From Pegoplata infirma (taxonomy: Eukaryota > Arthropoda > Insecta > Diptera > Anthomyiidae): a stretch of 64,000 bases of DNA. Below the pieces are notes generated by a model that did not search any database, was not told the DNA's origin, and saw only the letters and a list, made by a program, of their open reading frames with translations. Positions 20,611 through 32,000 of the stretch are shown here, in pieces. The position numbers and the translations under genes are program-made. Each line of letters starts with the position of its first letter. Positions within the stretch are counted from its first letter, which is position 1. The DNA lies in assembly GCA_963921195.1 (NCBI GenBank), contig OY992536.1, forward strand, positions 107,472,778-107,536,777, written 5' to 3'.

Positions 20611-22916
20611 TATTTATGTATTTAATTATTTTTTTCGATATGATGGAAATATCTTGAAATTTGATGGTAATACCTTGAATTTGAGAGTTTCGGATGGAGA
20701 TTTTAAAGGAAAAGAAGAGCAATTGTTGGATTTTTTTTTGTATGTTTTTATTATTAATTGAATTTTGTTTTGTATTTTTTTTTTAAATTGTCAAATCAAA
20801 ATAAATTACTTAAGTAAAACTTAAGTTATGATAATAGATGACTTAAGTTTTACTTAAGTAGATTTTATAAAATAGTTTTTTGGATTTAAGAAATTTCTTA
20901 GCTTAAGTCACCACTTAGTGCTGACTGTAAAATCCGCCCTTAATGTTTTTCGATTTTTTTTAAGTTTTTTAATATTGTACTTGTTATTTAATACCAAATC
21001 CTGAAATTTGTGAAATCATTTCGGGGGGGGGCCCGGGCCCCCGGGCCCCCCCCTGTATACGCCACTGGTTGGAGGACAATAATTATTTACCGGAGGACAA
21101 TAAATATTAAAACCTTAGTTGTATAATCACGAACGTCAAAAAATACTACTAATAGCCGAATCGGCCCTGCCGTTCTTCTATTTTAGATATATCGAAAAAA
21201 AGTGGATGTGAAAAATTGTTATTTTCTAACCTAAGTTGGACTATGGTGAACATTTAAAAAAATGTTAAGTCAAATCGATCCAGCTGTTCTCCGATTTTAG
21301 ATATATCGAAAAAAGGAAGCCTAAAATTGGGCGTGATTAATTTATTTTTTTCGAAAAAACCTAAGACGAACATTTTTAAAAAATAATACGAACATTTAAA
21401 AAAAAATAATTTCGAAATCGGTCAGTTCTCAAGTGATGCGATTACCAGCGAACTACTTTTGATTTTTATTTATATTTTATTATTCTATATATAATTTTTT
21501 TATAAGTAGAGAAAATTTTATTCATATCGAAAAACTTTTCTTGCCGTAAAAATCTTATTTGAATTTAACCAACTCGGTCCATCCATTCAAAAGTGGGCTT
21601 AGAAATGGAAAATTGTTCTTTCTGATAAACCTTAGTTGGACTATGACGAACATTAAAAACAAAATAAGACAAATTGATCCAGTTCCATGATTTAAAATTT
21701 ATATATCGGGAAAAGTGAGCGTAAAAGTAGGATTGGACCATTTTTCTTTCCTTAAAAATCTTTTGCGGACTATAACCAAATCGGTCTAGCCCTTATAGTT
21801 TTTTCGTTACATAGAAAAAAGTGGGCGTGGGAAATTTCACTATCCCTAAAAATCTTAGGTGAATTATGACGAACATTTTCAACAAAAATTAGCCAAAGTG
21901 AGCGTTTCTTTTTTCGTAAAAATCAAAGTATGATGAAAATTCATTAAAAAAAATTTAGTCAAATCGATCCAGCCATTCTCAGATTTTAGATAAATTGAAA
22001 AAGTGGGCGTAAAAGTGGGCGTGGAATATTTTTCTTTCAGTGCAAACTTAAATAAGATCACTACGAATCTTTAAATAAAAAAATACCTAAATCGGTGCAG
22101 CCGTTTTTCGATTTTAGGTAAATTGAGAAAAGTGGGCGTAAAAGTGGGCGTGGTCAATTTTTCTTTACGTAAAAACCTAAGTTGGACTATGACGAACATT
22201 TCAATAAAAAAATTGTCCAAATCGGTCCAGCCGTTCTCAACTGATGCTGTTACCAACGAACGACAATTGATTTTTATTTATATAGATTACAATAACTAAT
22301 TTTCTTTAAGTTGAATTTAAAAAAATCACCCAGAAGTTCATAATGTAGCTTTTCTTTTAGTCTTTTAAAAAAAATTAAATACGACCAGGTGTTTTCGTAA
22401 GAGCAGAGACGACATAGAAAAAGAATCAAATAATTTAAAGAACATATTCCAGGAGGAACTATATTTCCATTTGAACTTCTCATTAAGTTCCATTTTTCAC
22501 TGTTTTTACACTTTATCTTAACTTTTTTTATACACATTTTTTTTTGTTGTTTTATTAAAAATATTTATTGTTTTTTAAGTATATTTTTTAGATTAAAAAT
22601 AGTTTTAACTATTGTTATACCACGATACTTTTTTAATATAATTGATAATTCTTGAAGCGTCATTCTTAAAATTGTTTAAAACTCATTTTTAAAATGTTTA
22701 TAATCAAAATGATGATTTTCAACATGGCGGTACCATGAAATGAAAAGGAGTTCTTAAATACTTAATTCAAAAAAGAAAAATTTTAAAATTAAAACCGAAA
22801 CATATTAAATTTTAAAAAGTTCAAGTTCATAATTAACATTTTTTAAAAAAAATTTGAGGTTTTTAAAAATGAGTATGAGCATTTTTGATTTGACTACGAT
22901 TTTTTCCCTCAGTGTA

Positions 22917-23000
22917 GGGGCAACATTGGGGCAGTTAGAGGGGTGCGAGCAAAGAGGGGTAAATGTATGGCCGAATTCCGCTATCCCCCACAAAATTTTT
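22917..23000. repeat. GGGG/CCCC-rich repeat, right part
   Basis: GGGGCAACATTGGGGCAGTT and AGAGGGGTAAATGTATGG continue the unit cut at 15266 by the TA-flanked element. Confidence 0.65.
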
Positions 23001-25412
23001 TTTTCAGTTTTCGTTTAAACTGGTACCATTTTTTTAGGTAAAGTACCATTTCTAAAAAAACTTGTTCATCCCTGCCAAAGTTATTATTGTTGTTGTTTAT
23101 GTAATCGTCTTAAAAGTGAAGTTAACAACAGCAACAACAACACCAAAAAAATTTAATAACAACATTGTATGTTGTAGTTGTTAGCAGAGTTGGTAACAAT
23201 ATACTTTTGTTTACAGACAAAAAAATTGTAATAATTGATCGTACATGAGAAAAAAAGCACTTGGGTGATTATCCACTATAAAGTAAACATTATGTGAATT
23301 GCAAAAAACGAAAATGAAACCATAAACAGGGGAATTTAAAAAAAAAAAACATTCACAAAGAAATAAAATGTATGTTAGTGAGGAAGATACCACAAAGTGT
23401 TTAGGTGAAAGAAAAACATGATAATTATAATTAAACTGTACTTAGAAATTTTTTTAAATTTTTTTTTTGTAGTAAGGAAATTACATAAAATAATGAATAT
23501 AGAGAGAAAGGAACTTTTTAAATGATTTACAGGGTGCTTAAATTGTTATTAATAGAACGGGGTTAGCAAAAATTTCGGAGGTTCGGAAATTTTTGCATAA
23601 TTATGCAAGCATTTTGCAGAATCGAGAAAAAAAAGGCAAGACAGTTTGCATAAACACGAAAAAATAAACAAAATGTGGCTTTTTCGCTAAATTGTTTATA
23701 CATTTTTTTTCTCAATTATGCCCAGTTTCTGTTAGACGAACGTCATTTGCCTGTGGCGAATTTGCAAGTATTTTGTTTTTGTTACAGTAACAAAATGTAT
23801 GCTAATTTGTAGCAGGCGAATGACGTTTGTCATACAAATCTTTATCAAGAACTTTTGCAAAAAAGGAAAATTTTGAGTTTTTTCTTGTTTCTGCAATTTG
23901 CATAATTCTGCAAAAATTTTCGTAAATTCTACCAAATTCTTGCTAAATATTTTTTGCATTTCATTAATTCTTTGAGTTGCTTGTTTTGACAACTCTGTTT
24001 TGTGACAAATAAGTTGCCAACTCTGTTTATTGTAAATTTTAACCACTTTCAAAAATAATTCACTTTATTTTGTCTCGTATTAATTTCCGTAATACTTGGG
24101 GCTAGAGACTTATAACATGATAATCAATGATTAGTGCTAATCTATGTTTACAAATGTCAAATTTATATGAAAATAATCAATGATTAGCTTTTTGGTTGTT
24201 TTACACAAAATGTAGGAAAACCAGTAAAAGTTAAAGTTGTAGTCCTGAGTGTGTTTAGCATAACTTGTAAACACAGAGTTGATAACTAATCGATCAAAAA
24301 CAGAGTTGTTATAAAAAATCTCATATAACACTTTCACATTTAAGAGTTTATAACATAAATTCTGTTATAAACTCTTAAAATATAACAAAGGTCATTGACA
24401 TTTTGACAGTTTCATTAACCTGTCATACTATTTATAACACTTCCCAGCTGTCATTTCAATAAATAAAAACACTCTTTGATAATTTTTTTTTTAACGGTGA
24501 CAAAATTTACTATTTTTTTATTATTTTTTTAATGTTTTTTTTGTTGTTTCTTTTTTTTCTTTCTTTGTTTGTTTCATATTTTTTCTCTTTCTTCTTCTTC
24601 TTTTTTATAAAATAAAAATTCACTTAATAACTAAAAAAAAAATAATGCATTTTTTGTTTAAACATTAATAAAACAGAGAAATAACTATTTACAATAATAA
24701 CAATGCTCTCGCCAAAAGGAAAAATGAAAAATAAAATAGAGTTTTCAGCGAGAGCGGGACATTTGTTTAAGAGATAGTAACTGAGAGTTGGAAGTAGGAG
24801 TTTGGTATGAAAATGAAAATTACAAAATTTAAAATCCTATTAAACCAAAAAACCTTAAAATTCTTTGGATATTGTTTTTTAAGGTTGATTGGTGAAAATT
24901 TTGTTTTTTAAATTTTGCTGAAAAACGGAATTATGAAATTATTGAAAACATGATGTTAATCATGACTTATTTTTTTTTTTTTTGATTTTTTGATATTTTG
25001 TGGTTATTTAGATAAAAAAATATAAAAAACAACACAAAATTATTCACAATTTAATACAAACATCAAAAACTCCCTGGGTTGTTTTTTGTGAGAAACGGTA
25101 TTTGGGTTTGTATTCACGAACATCACTTCAAGTGTTGGCTTTGGAGTTTTTTCTCCCGTATGTTGGAGGGAGAAGGTTTCTAAGTCGATGTTTGTTAGAT
25201 TTTGTTGGGCGGTTGAAGATGTTGTTGGATTGTTTTTCGATGACACCCATATAAAATTTTAAATTGTGCATCCGTTTTCATAGGCATTTGTTAATATTGG
25301 CGCGCGCGTTTGTCTTTTCAATTATTTGGCAGCAATTGTTTGTGATTTTTTTTATGATGAATTTGAAATGTAATCTACATTATGCTAAATAAAAAATAAC
25401 TAACGGTTTAGC
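23001..25412. other. AT-rich intergenic DNA downstream of the glycine-rich gene
   Basis: I see no convincing gene. Features noted: CAACAACA/TTGTTGTT tracts around 23080-23200; paired GACGAACGTCATTTGCCTG and CAGGCGAATGACGTTTGTC (about 23735 and 23812), a short inverted repeat; and a 14-bp hairpin AAGAGTTTATAACA / TGTTATAAACTCTT at 24344-24378. No transposon ends could be defined. It is the least repeat-dense part of the window. Confidence 0.45.
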
Positions 25413-26121
25413 TTAGAAAGGTGCACCGTAGCTACCGCTGGGTCTTGAAGGAGCACCATAAGAACCAGAAGGAGCACTTGGATAACCACCGAAACCACCG
25501 CCGCCACCGCCACCACCAGCTTGTGTGCTTTGTTGGGCAAATTGTGCTACTTGTATGGCTTGACGTACACCTTCCAAATCAATGCCAACAACACGGCCAC
25601 CACCTCCACCTCCGGAAGAGGGTACACCGTATTGGGGTGAGGGAGCACCATAAGAACCAGATGGAGCACTAGGGTAGCCACCTCCGAAACCGCCACCACC
25701 ACCACCGCCGCCTCCTCCTGATTTGCTTTCTTCTTGCAATAAGATTTGACGTACTTGTTCTAACAATTGTGGATCAACATTTTGACCTTCGTTGGTTTGG
25801 AAGCCACCGCTAACGGCTTGATAACCACCACCGCCGCCGCCGCCTCCTCCTAAGCCTCCTCCGAAACCACCTCCAAAGCCACCGCCGCCGCCGCCACCAC
25901 CACCATTGCGCTGATAATTATATCCTGATGGTGGTTCTGCTACAACTAGTGCTGCCAAAGCAAACACCAAGAACTAAAACGAAACATATAAAAATCCAAT
26001 TAAAAAATAATCCTTTGTTGTTTGTTGTTTCACTGGCGGTTAATCCTTTTGTGCCAAAAACTTTCTTTAGTTAGCCAAAAGGCCTTTTAGTTGTTCAACT
26101 TACCACGTAGAAGGAGTTCAT
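25413..26121 (-). CDS. Secreted glycine-rich protein with SYGAP repeats, probably cuticular/extracellular matrix
   Basis: This is a two-exon gene. Exon 1 coding is 26104-26121 (MNSFYV), with donor GTAAGT. The intron is 25974-26103, with acceptor TTTTAG. Exon 2 is 25413-25973, ending TAA. The product is 192 residues. Residues 1-18 are a hydrophobic signal peptide ending ..ALVVA, followed by EPPSGYNYQR. Four glycine runs (about 30-56, 92-106, 126-132, 158-167) alternate with two short helical segments, NVDPQLLEQVRQILLQEE (71-88) and GIDLEGVRQAIQVAQFAQQ (136-154). PSAPSGSYGAPS occurs twice, plus a C-terminal PSGSYGAPF. There is no chitin-binding R&R motif and no cysteine. Gly-rich runs with SYGAP motifs recall resilin-like and low-complexity cuticular proteins of insects, so I infer a secreted structural role. 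No stop or frameshift; this is the only intact host gene here. The start is set by the splice to an ATG 90-odd bases after the initiator. Confidence 0.85.
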
Positions 26122-26204
26122 AGTTGTGAGTCTTGTGTGTGTGGGGGAAAGAAGTAAAAAAACTTAAATTAAAAAATAAATTTAGTTGCTTTCAAGTAGG
26201 GAAC

Positions 26205-26250
26205 CAACGACTGAATGCAAACTAAAGGCCACAACAGCCCTCTTTATAGT
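26205..26250 (-). promoter_or_regulatory. Core promoter of the glycine-rich gene (TATA box and initiator)
   Basis: On the minus strand, TATAAAGA lies at 26248-26241. An arthropod-type initiator TCAGT (in GCATTCAGTCG) lies at 26214-26210, about 35 bases downstream. The ATG is about 90 bases further on. TATA/TCAGT promoters are typical of insect cuticle genes. No obvious AATAAA is seen right after the stop codon. Confidence 0.65.
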
Positions 26251-26845
26251 CAGAGACAATCATTAACCAACGAAACCGAAAAAAATAAATATTTTAAAAA
26301 CAACATAAAAGAGACGACCTCTCCAACTCCCAACTAGTAACCAGTAGTGTACGTTGCAGCATGTACTGAACAGTACAGTACATAGTGACACCAAAGTTAA
26401 AGTTTCTCATTTTTGTTGTTATTTTTTTGCAGAGTTTTAAAGATGTTTAAGCGTTTTTGTTTTACCAGTTTTTTGTTTTTTTAGAGTTTCGTTTAATTTT
26501 CTTATGTGGGGCTTATGCGTGCGTAACTTTTCAATTTGGTCATGCTGATCATCTTCTCTCTGTTAATCAACATCATCATCATCGCCGTTGTTGCCGTTGT
26601 CATTATTATCTCTTTGGTTTTCATCATGTTGTGGCTTGAAATTATCATGCACCCCCTTGTTTCTAAACAAAAAATAACTATTTAAATATTTTCGTTAGTT
26701 AAAATTTTTTATTTAACCTTTCTGTGCAAACGCACTATTTTTTATGGGATTAATATCACTGTTCAATGAACGTCAGAGTCTATGTGTGCCTACGATGTGT
26801 CTACGATTACCTTTAGAACGGCTTGGTCCCTTTACTTTGACCATT
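26251..26845. other. Upstream region of the glycine-rich gene
   Basis: No gene recognised. It includes a GTACTGAACAGTACAGTAC short-repeat cluster at 26360-26382 and a CATCATCATCATCG/TTGTTGCCGTTG stretch near 26570-26600. Any enhancer here is not visible by eye. Confidence 0.4.
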
Positions 26846-29005
26846 ATTATTGGCACCCAACTGGAAGCTATTCTCATCTTTCTAGTTTGTTTGATTTTTT
26901 GCGACGAGTTTTAATCAAATTTATTACATACACATATTTTTCTAAAAAAAAAAACTGAAATTAAGGTAATGATTTCTTTAGTCAAGTTTTAGATCTGTTC
27001 CAGTTTGCTAGCAATTGGTGCTAGCACGTCTAGTGTTGTTTCCCGTGATTAGCACAATTGGCTCCCAACGTGGGGCAATCTTCATTTTACCACATCACAC
27101 CCTTTGTTAGTAATCGGTGCTAGCACGTCAGTGTTGTTTCCGGTAATCAACACATTTGCCTTCCAAAAGGGGGCTTTCCAGTGAATGTGATATCTTGTAA
27201 AGAAGTTTCATAAAGTTCAAATAATATACCGAGATTTTGGGCGGGTAGTGCTGTTCCCGGTGATCGAAACAATTGGCTCCCAACGTGGGGCAATCTTCAT
27301 GTTACCAGATCACACACTGTGTTAGTAATCGGTGCTAACACAGCTAGTGTTGTTTGCGGTGATCGACACATTTGGCGTCCAACGTGGGGCTTTCCAGTTT
27401 ATGTGATATCTTGTAAGGAAGTTTCATAAAATTCAAATAGAATACAGAGATCTTGGACGTCTAGTGTTATTTTTGGTAATCGAGACAATAAGCTTCCAGG
27501 CTTTCCAGTTTATGTGATAACTTATAAAATTAAATTTATTGATGTTCACAGATTTTTCTATCCCGTCTAGTGTTGTTTCAGGTGACAGTAACATTTGGCT
27601 CCCAACGTAGGGCTTTCCAGTTGATGTGAAATCTTATAAAGAAATATCATAAAATTCAAATAGTATACCCAGATTTTAGGCGGCTTCAACGTGGGACTTT
27701 CCAGTTTATGTTATATCTTGTAAAGAAGTTTCAAAAAATTCGAATACTATACCGAGATTTTGGGCGGCTAGTATTGTTTCCGGTGATTGACACATTTGGC
27801 TCCCTATGTGGGGCCTTCCAGTTTATGTGATATCTAATTAGGTCCATACATGGGAAATCTTCATTTTACCAGATCACACACTGTGTTAGTAATCGGTGTT
27901 AACGCAGCTAGTGTTGTTTCCGGTGATCGACACATTTGGTTCCCAACGTGGGGCCTTCTAGTTTATGTGATATCTTGTAAAGAGTTTTTATATAATTCAA
28001 ATATTATACCGAGATTTTGGACGGCTAGTGTTGTTTTTTGTGATTGACACAATAAACTCCCAACGTGGGACTTTCCAGTTTATGTGATATCTTATAAAAT
28101 CAAATTTATTGATGTACACAGATTTTTCTAGAAAAAACACTGAATTTAAGGTTATGATTTCCTTAGTCTAGTTTTAGATCTGCTCCAGTCTGCTTGTAAT
28201 CGGTGCTAGCACGTATAGTGTTGTTTCCGGTGATAGACACAATTGACTCCCAATGTGCTGCTTTCCAGTTTATGTGATATCTTGTAAAGAAGTTTCATAA
28301 AATTCAAATAATATACCGAGGTGATCAACACAATTTCCTCCCAACGTATGGCATTCAACATTTTACCAGATCACACACAGTTTATGTGATTTCTTGCAAG
28401 GGAATTTTGTGAAAAAATAGTATATGCAATTGGCTCCCAATGTGGCACATTCTATATAATTTACACAGCCAGTTTATGTCATATTTCGTAAAGAGTTTCA
28501 AAAAATTCACATAGGATGCTACAAATGCTCTTTTCAGTGATCGCAAGAATTGGCTCCCAACTTGGGGCTTTCAACATTTTTTTCATATAACACCCAGTTT
28601 ATGGAATATCTGGTAAAGAAGTTTCATAAAATTCAATTATTATACGGAGATTTTGGGCGGATTTTAATATTGGCGCCCAACTAGGAGATAGTCTTCATTT
28701 TTCTTAAGTTAGGATTTTCCAAACCAAGTTTAAGATCTACTCCAGTTTGCTTGTAATCGATGCTAGCACGTATAGTGTTGTTTCCAGTAATTGACGCAAT
28801 TGGCTCCCAATGTGGAGCTTTCTACCTTTTTTTTCAGATCACAAGCAGTTTTTGTGAGATCTTTTAAATAAGTTTCATAAAATTCACAGAGATTTTGAGC
28901 AGATTTAAATATCTGCGGCCAATGAAAATGTTGTTCTAATTTCTTAATTTTTCTAGTTTGTGTGATATCTAGCGAAAAGTTTTATGAGATATATTAATGT
29001 ACATA
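26846..29005. repeat. Irregular tandem array with tRNA-Lys primer-binding-site-like cores, left part
   Basis: About 14 cores of the form TTGGCTCCCAACGTGGGGC occur (for example 27058, 27272, 27371, 27594, 27794, 27934, 28052, 28431, 28551, 28675, 28800), usually preceded by GTTTCCGGTGATCGACACA and followed by TTTCCAGTTTATGTGATATC and TTGTAAAGAAGTTTCATAAA. The core is the complement of the 3' end of fly tRNA-Lys (GCCCCACGTTGGGCG-CCA) with one common C-to-T change; 28675 keeps TTGGCGCCCAAC. That is the primer-binding site of many gypsy-type LTR elements. Spacing varies from about 80 to 225 bp. No gag or pol was seen. Confidence 0.65.
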
Positions 29006-32000
29006 TATATTAAGGGTGGGATAGTGTTGTGTGAGATTTTAAGCAGCAGTATTTGGAATCGCTAGAACCCCTCATTTTGTGAGGTTCGTAAAAAAAGTGT
29101 ATGAGCCAAAAAATGGGGGATGTTGGATAGGATCTAGGGGTCGCTCATCGGGGTCAAAGTAAGGCGTACATGGGAAAAAATCCACAAAAAGCCCCACAAC
29201 TCCCCTGGTTTTGCCCCTAGAGGGGTCAAATGTGAGACCGGTCCCCATTATTTTTTTGCCCCAAACACTTTTTCCAAATATACCTAAGCCCTATCTCCTC
29301 TCCTTAAGGGGGCTCCCATACAAAGGTTGAATGTTAAAAAATATTTGCTCCTACCTCTCTAGCTGTCCTAGAAGTGACCCTAGAGGAATCAAATGTATGA
29401 CCGACCCCCAATATTTTTTCATCCCCAACATTTCCTTAGAACATACATACCCTCTATCTTCAACCGTTAGGGTGGTCCCCATACATTTTTTTTTATTTTT
29501 TCTTAATTTTTTTTATTAAATCAGCTCCTACCGGTCCAACGGTGCTTCCTAGAGGGGTCATTAGCAAGACCTACCCCCATTTATTTTTAGCCCCCAACAT
29601 TTCATCTGGACATGCTAACTCCGTATCTCCAATTCCTAAGGGGTCTCCCACACAAAATGACATTTTTATAAAATTTGCTCCCACCGCTCTAACTGGCGCA
29701 GGAATGACCCTAGAAAATTTAAATGTATGACTGACCCCCAATATTTTTTCAGCCCCAACATTTTCCCCAAACAAACCTACCCTCTATTTTTAAGCCTTAA
29801 GGGGGTCCCCACACATTTTTTTTTTATTTTTTTATAAAATCAAGAGAAAGTTGCCCCCAATACTTTTTTATCCCCAACATTTTCCCCAAACAAACCTTCC
29901 CCTTATTTTTAAGTCTTAAGGGGGTTCCCACACATTTTTTATAATTTTTGTATATAAAATCAGATCTTACCGCTCCCATGGTGCCTCTTAGGAACGGGAA
30001 ATGCAGACTGACCCCCAATAATTTTTGTCCCCTACTTTTTGTCCCAACATACCTACGTCGTATTTCCACTTTGTTAGGGTAATATTTTTTCCTTTCCATT
30101 ACGGCACAATATAATAGTCCTCTATTAATTTTACGCCTCTTTCGGCAGCGTCTATGAAAACATGTAATTGAAGTAATATTTGCAGCGCTTGCTGGTAGTC
30201 CTCACAATTTTCCCAAGTGTTTGGACCGGAACCAATGAAATTTGTTGTTAATCCGAAGCGTGCAAAAAGTTTTGGTGTCTCTTATATTATAAGTTCTGAA
30301 TTTACTTGTTTTGATTCCATGTTAATTATTTTCACACCTTCGAATCCAACAACGTGTACTGGATGATCACAATCTTTGTTGCCACTTTCGCCGCTATCCC
30401 CCGAGTCATAATCTTCCCCGATATCATCGTCTTATTTTTCTTCGCTGCCTTCGTCGGACGATTCGTCCATCTTTTCGTCAGATAACTCTTCCTCCTTGCA
30501 TTTGCCGTTTTTCGTTTTATTTCACAAGAGATATTCGAATCAAATAGTCCAACTGCTTCACCACTGAGATACCAAAGATGTGAGAGAATCTCTTCTCCAA
30601 TCGTTGAGACATCTTATTAATTGAAGCATAATTAGCAATCGCTTTAAAAAAATTCAAATCATTATTTGGAGGTTCTATTGCTTTAGAGGCGCTAAACCAA
30701 AATTTAGCGTAAATTGTTTTATGCAATATATGTCTTTTGCCATACATCGAGCATGACTGATGGATCCTGGTGGGCTAAAATAATTATTAGGAATATTTTC
30801 ACCAAGGTATAATAAAACAATTTCAAGAAACTCCTTGAAGTCGCCTCTGGGTCGATTTTCCTTAATTTGAGCACAACATAACAACTTGATGCAGTTTGGA
30901 CTTGAGCGGATATGTTGCTAGCCACATTCTAATCTTCTATTTTAGGACTGCATGGCTTGTCTTTTATTTATATTTTCCCACTGCTCTTTAAAACGCGCAA
31001 ACATTGGCACTCCTGGTCCAGACGTTTTGCGTATTTGGTTTCAAACACTTCTTTTAATTGAAGTTCATTAATATGATGTTTGCAAGGCAGATATAGAGGT
31101 CATGTTGCATTTCCCGTCCCTAAGAGGCACTATAGGAGCTTGTAAGAGCTGAATTTATAAATAAAAGTGTTGCTAATTCTTATACTTTTGTAAATTCTAA
31201 ATACTCCAACGTTGGGTTCCAGTACCATTACGAATATGGTTTTCCTAAGGGGAGCACGCTTATAAAGTGGAAATACGCCGTAGGTATGTTCGGAAAAAAT
31301 GTGGGGGGCAAAAACTAATGGGGTGAAGTCTGCATTCCGTATCCCTAAGAGGCACCATGGGAGCGATAACATCTGATTTTATAAAAAATATAAAAAAATG
31401 TGTGGGGACCCCCTTAAGGCTTAAAAATCGAGGGTAGGTTTGTTTGGGGAAAATGTTGGGGCTGAAAAAATATTTGGGGTCACTCATACATTTAACTTCT
31501 CTAGGGTCACCCCTGCGCCAGTTAGAGCGGTAGGAGCAAATTTTATAAAAATGTCATTTTGTGTGGGAGTCCCCTTAGGAATTAGAGATAGGGAAGTGGT
31601 ATATTCAGAAGAAATGTTGGGGGTGGAAAATAAATGGGGGTCGGTCTTGATAATGACCCCTCTAGGAGCCACCATTGGACCGGTAGGAGCTGATGTAATA
31701 AAACAAATTAAGAAAAAATAAAAAAAATGTATGGGGACCACCCTAAGGGTTGAAGATAAAGGGTAGGTATGTTCTAAGAAAATGTTGGGATTGAAAAAAT
31801 ATTGGGGGTCGGTCATACTTTTGATTCCTCTAGGGTCACTTTTTGGACTACTAGAGAGGTAGGAGCAAATATTTTAAAAAATTAAACCTTTGTATGGGAG
31901 CCCCCTTAGGAAGTGGAGATAAGGCTTAGGTATGTTCGGCAAAAGTGTTTGGGAGGAAAAAATAATGGGGGTTGGTCTCACATTTGACCCCTTTAGGGGC

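Larger units (their letters stand above)
19647..20939. mobile_element. PIF/Harbinger-like non-autonomous element carrying RpS17-like fragments
   Basis: TTA is duplicated on both sides (19644-19646, 20940-20942). The inverted ends are GGGCGGATTTTACAGTC and its complement, 17 bp perfect. The subterminal regions, with repeated ACTTAAGT and a shared TTTATTTTGATTTGACAATT, extend the inverted similarity. A three-base TTA duplication and a GGG start fit the PIF/Harbinger superfamily. It carries no transposase, but three fragments of a ribosomal protein S17-like coding sequence. Confidence 0.75.
16449..21067. mobile_element. hAT-like element, 8-bp duplication GTTGGAGG, carrying satellite, hairpin and Harbinger insert
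   Basis: The duplication GTTGGAGG (16441-16448, 21068-21075) flanks ends CAGGGGCGTATCCAGG and CCTGTATACGCCACTG (14 of 16 inverted). Just inside each end are G or C runs (GGTGGGGGCCC; GGGGGGGGGCCCGGG). The interior is degenerate 35-bp satellite (16750-17590, 18955-19640), a long hairpin (17594-18942) and a PIF/Harbinger-like element (19647-20939). It is the same family as 41703-44444. No transposase. Confidence 0.8.
15785..22287. repeat. Unclassified modular repeat (starts ACTAGCTGGCCCGG), split by a hAT-like element
   Basis: It begins ACTAGCTGGCCCGGTCCGCG and ends near TTTTTATTTATATAGATTAC. The right part (21068-22287) is four or five diverged modules of about 170 bp, each with AAATCGGTCCAGCCGTTCTC, TTTTAGATATATCGAAAAA and GTGGGCGTGG, and AAACCTAAGTTGGACTATG. 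The left part (16260-16448) has one module. Short open frames are module artefacts. The class is uncertain; similar ACTAGCTGACCCGG repeats are widespread in insects. Confidence 0.55.
15267..22914. mobile_element. TA-flanked element containing a multi-level nest
   Basis: The left end is CACTAAGAAAAAAAATTCTC after TA (15265-15266). The right end reads, inverted, CACTGAGGGAAAAAATCG before TA (22915-22916). Subterminal CTCAAATCAA and AGTCAAATCAA match. Removing it joins the GGGG/CCCC repeat exactly. Of its 7.6 kb, about 6.5 kb is later insertions. No transposase is seen. Bases 15267-15784 and 22288-22914 are its own AT-rich arms. Confidence 0.7.

Noticed and set aside
25421..25672. Plus-strand His-rich protein
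   Set aside because: It is the antisense reading of the glycine-rich gene, whose GGN codons read as CCN/CAC on the other strand.
29331..31816. Several proline/threonine open frames
   Set aside because: They arise from the repeated GACCGACCCCCAATATTTT units of the foldback arms, on both strands.
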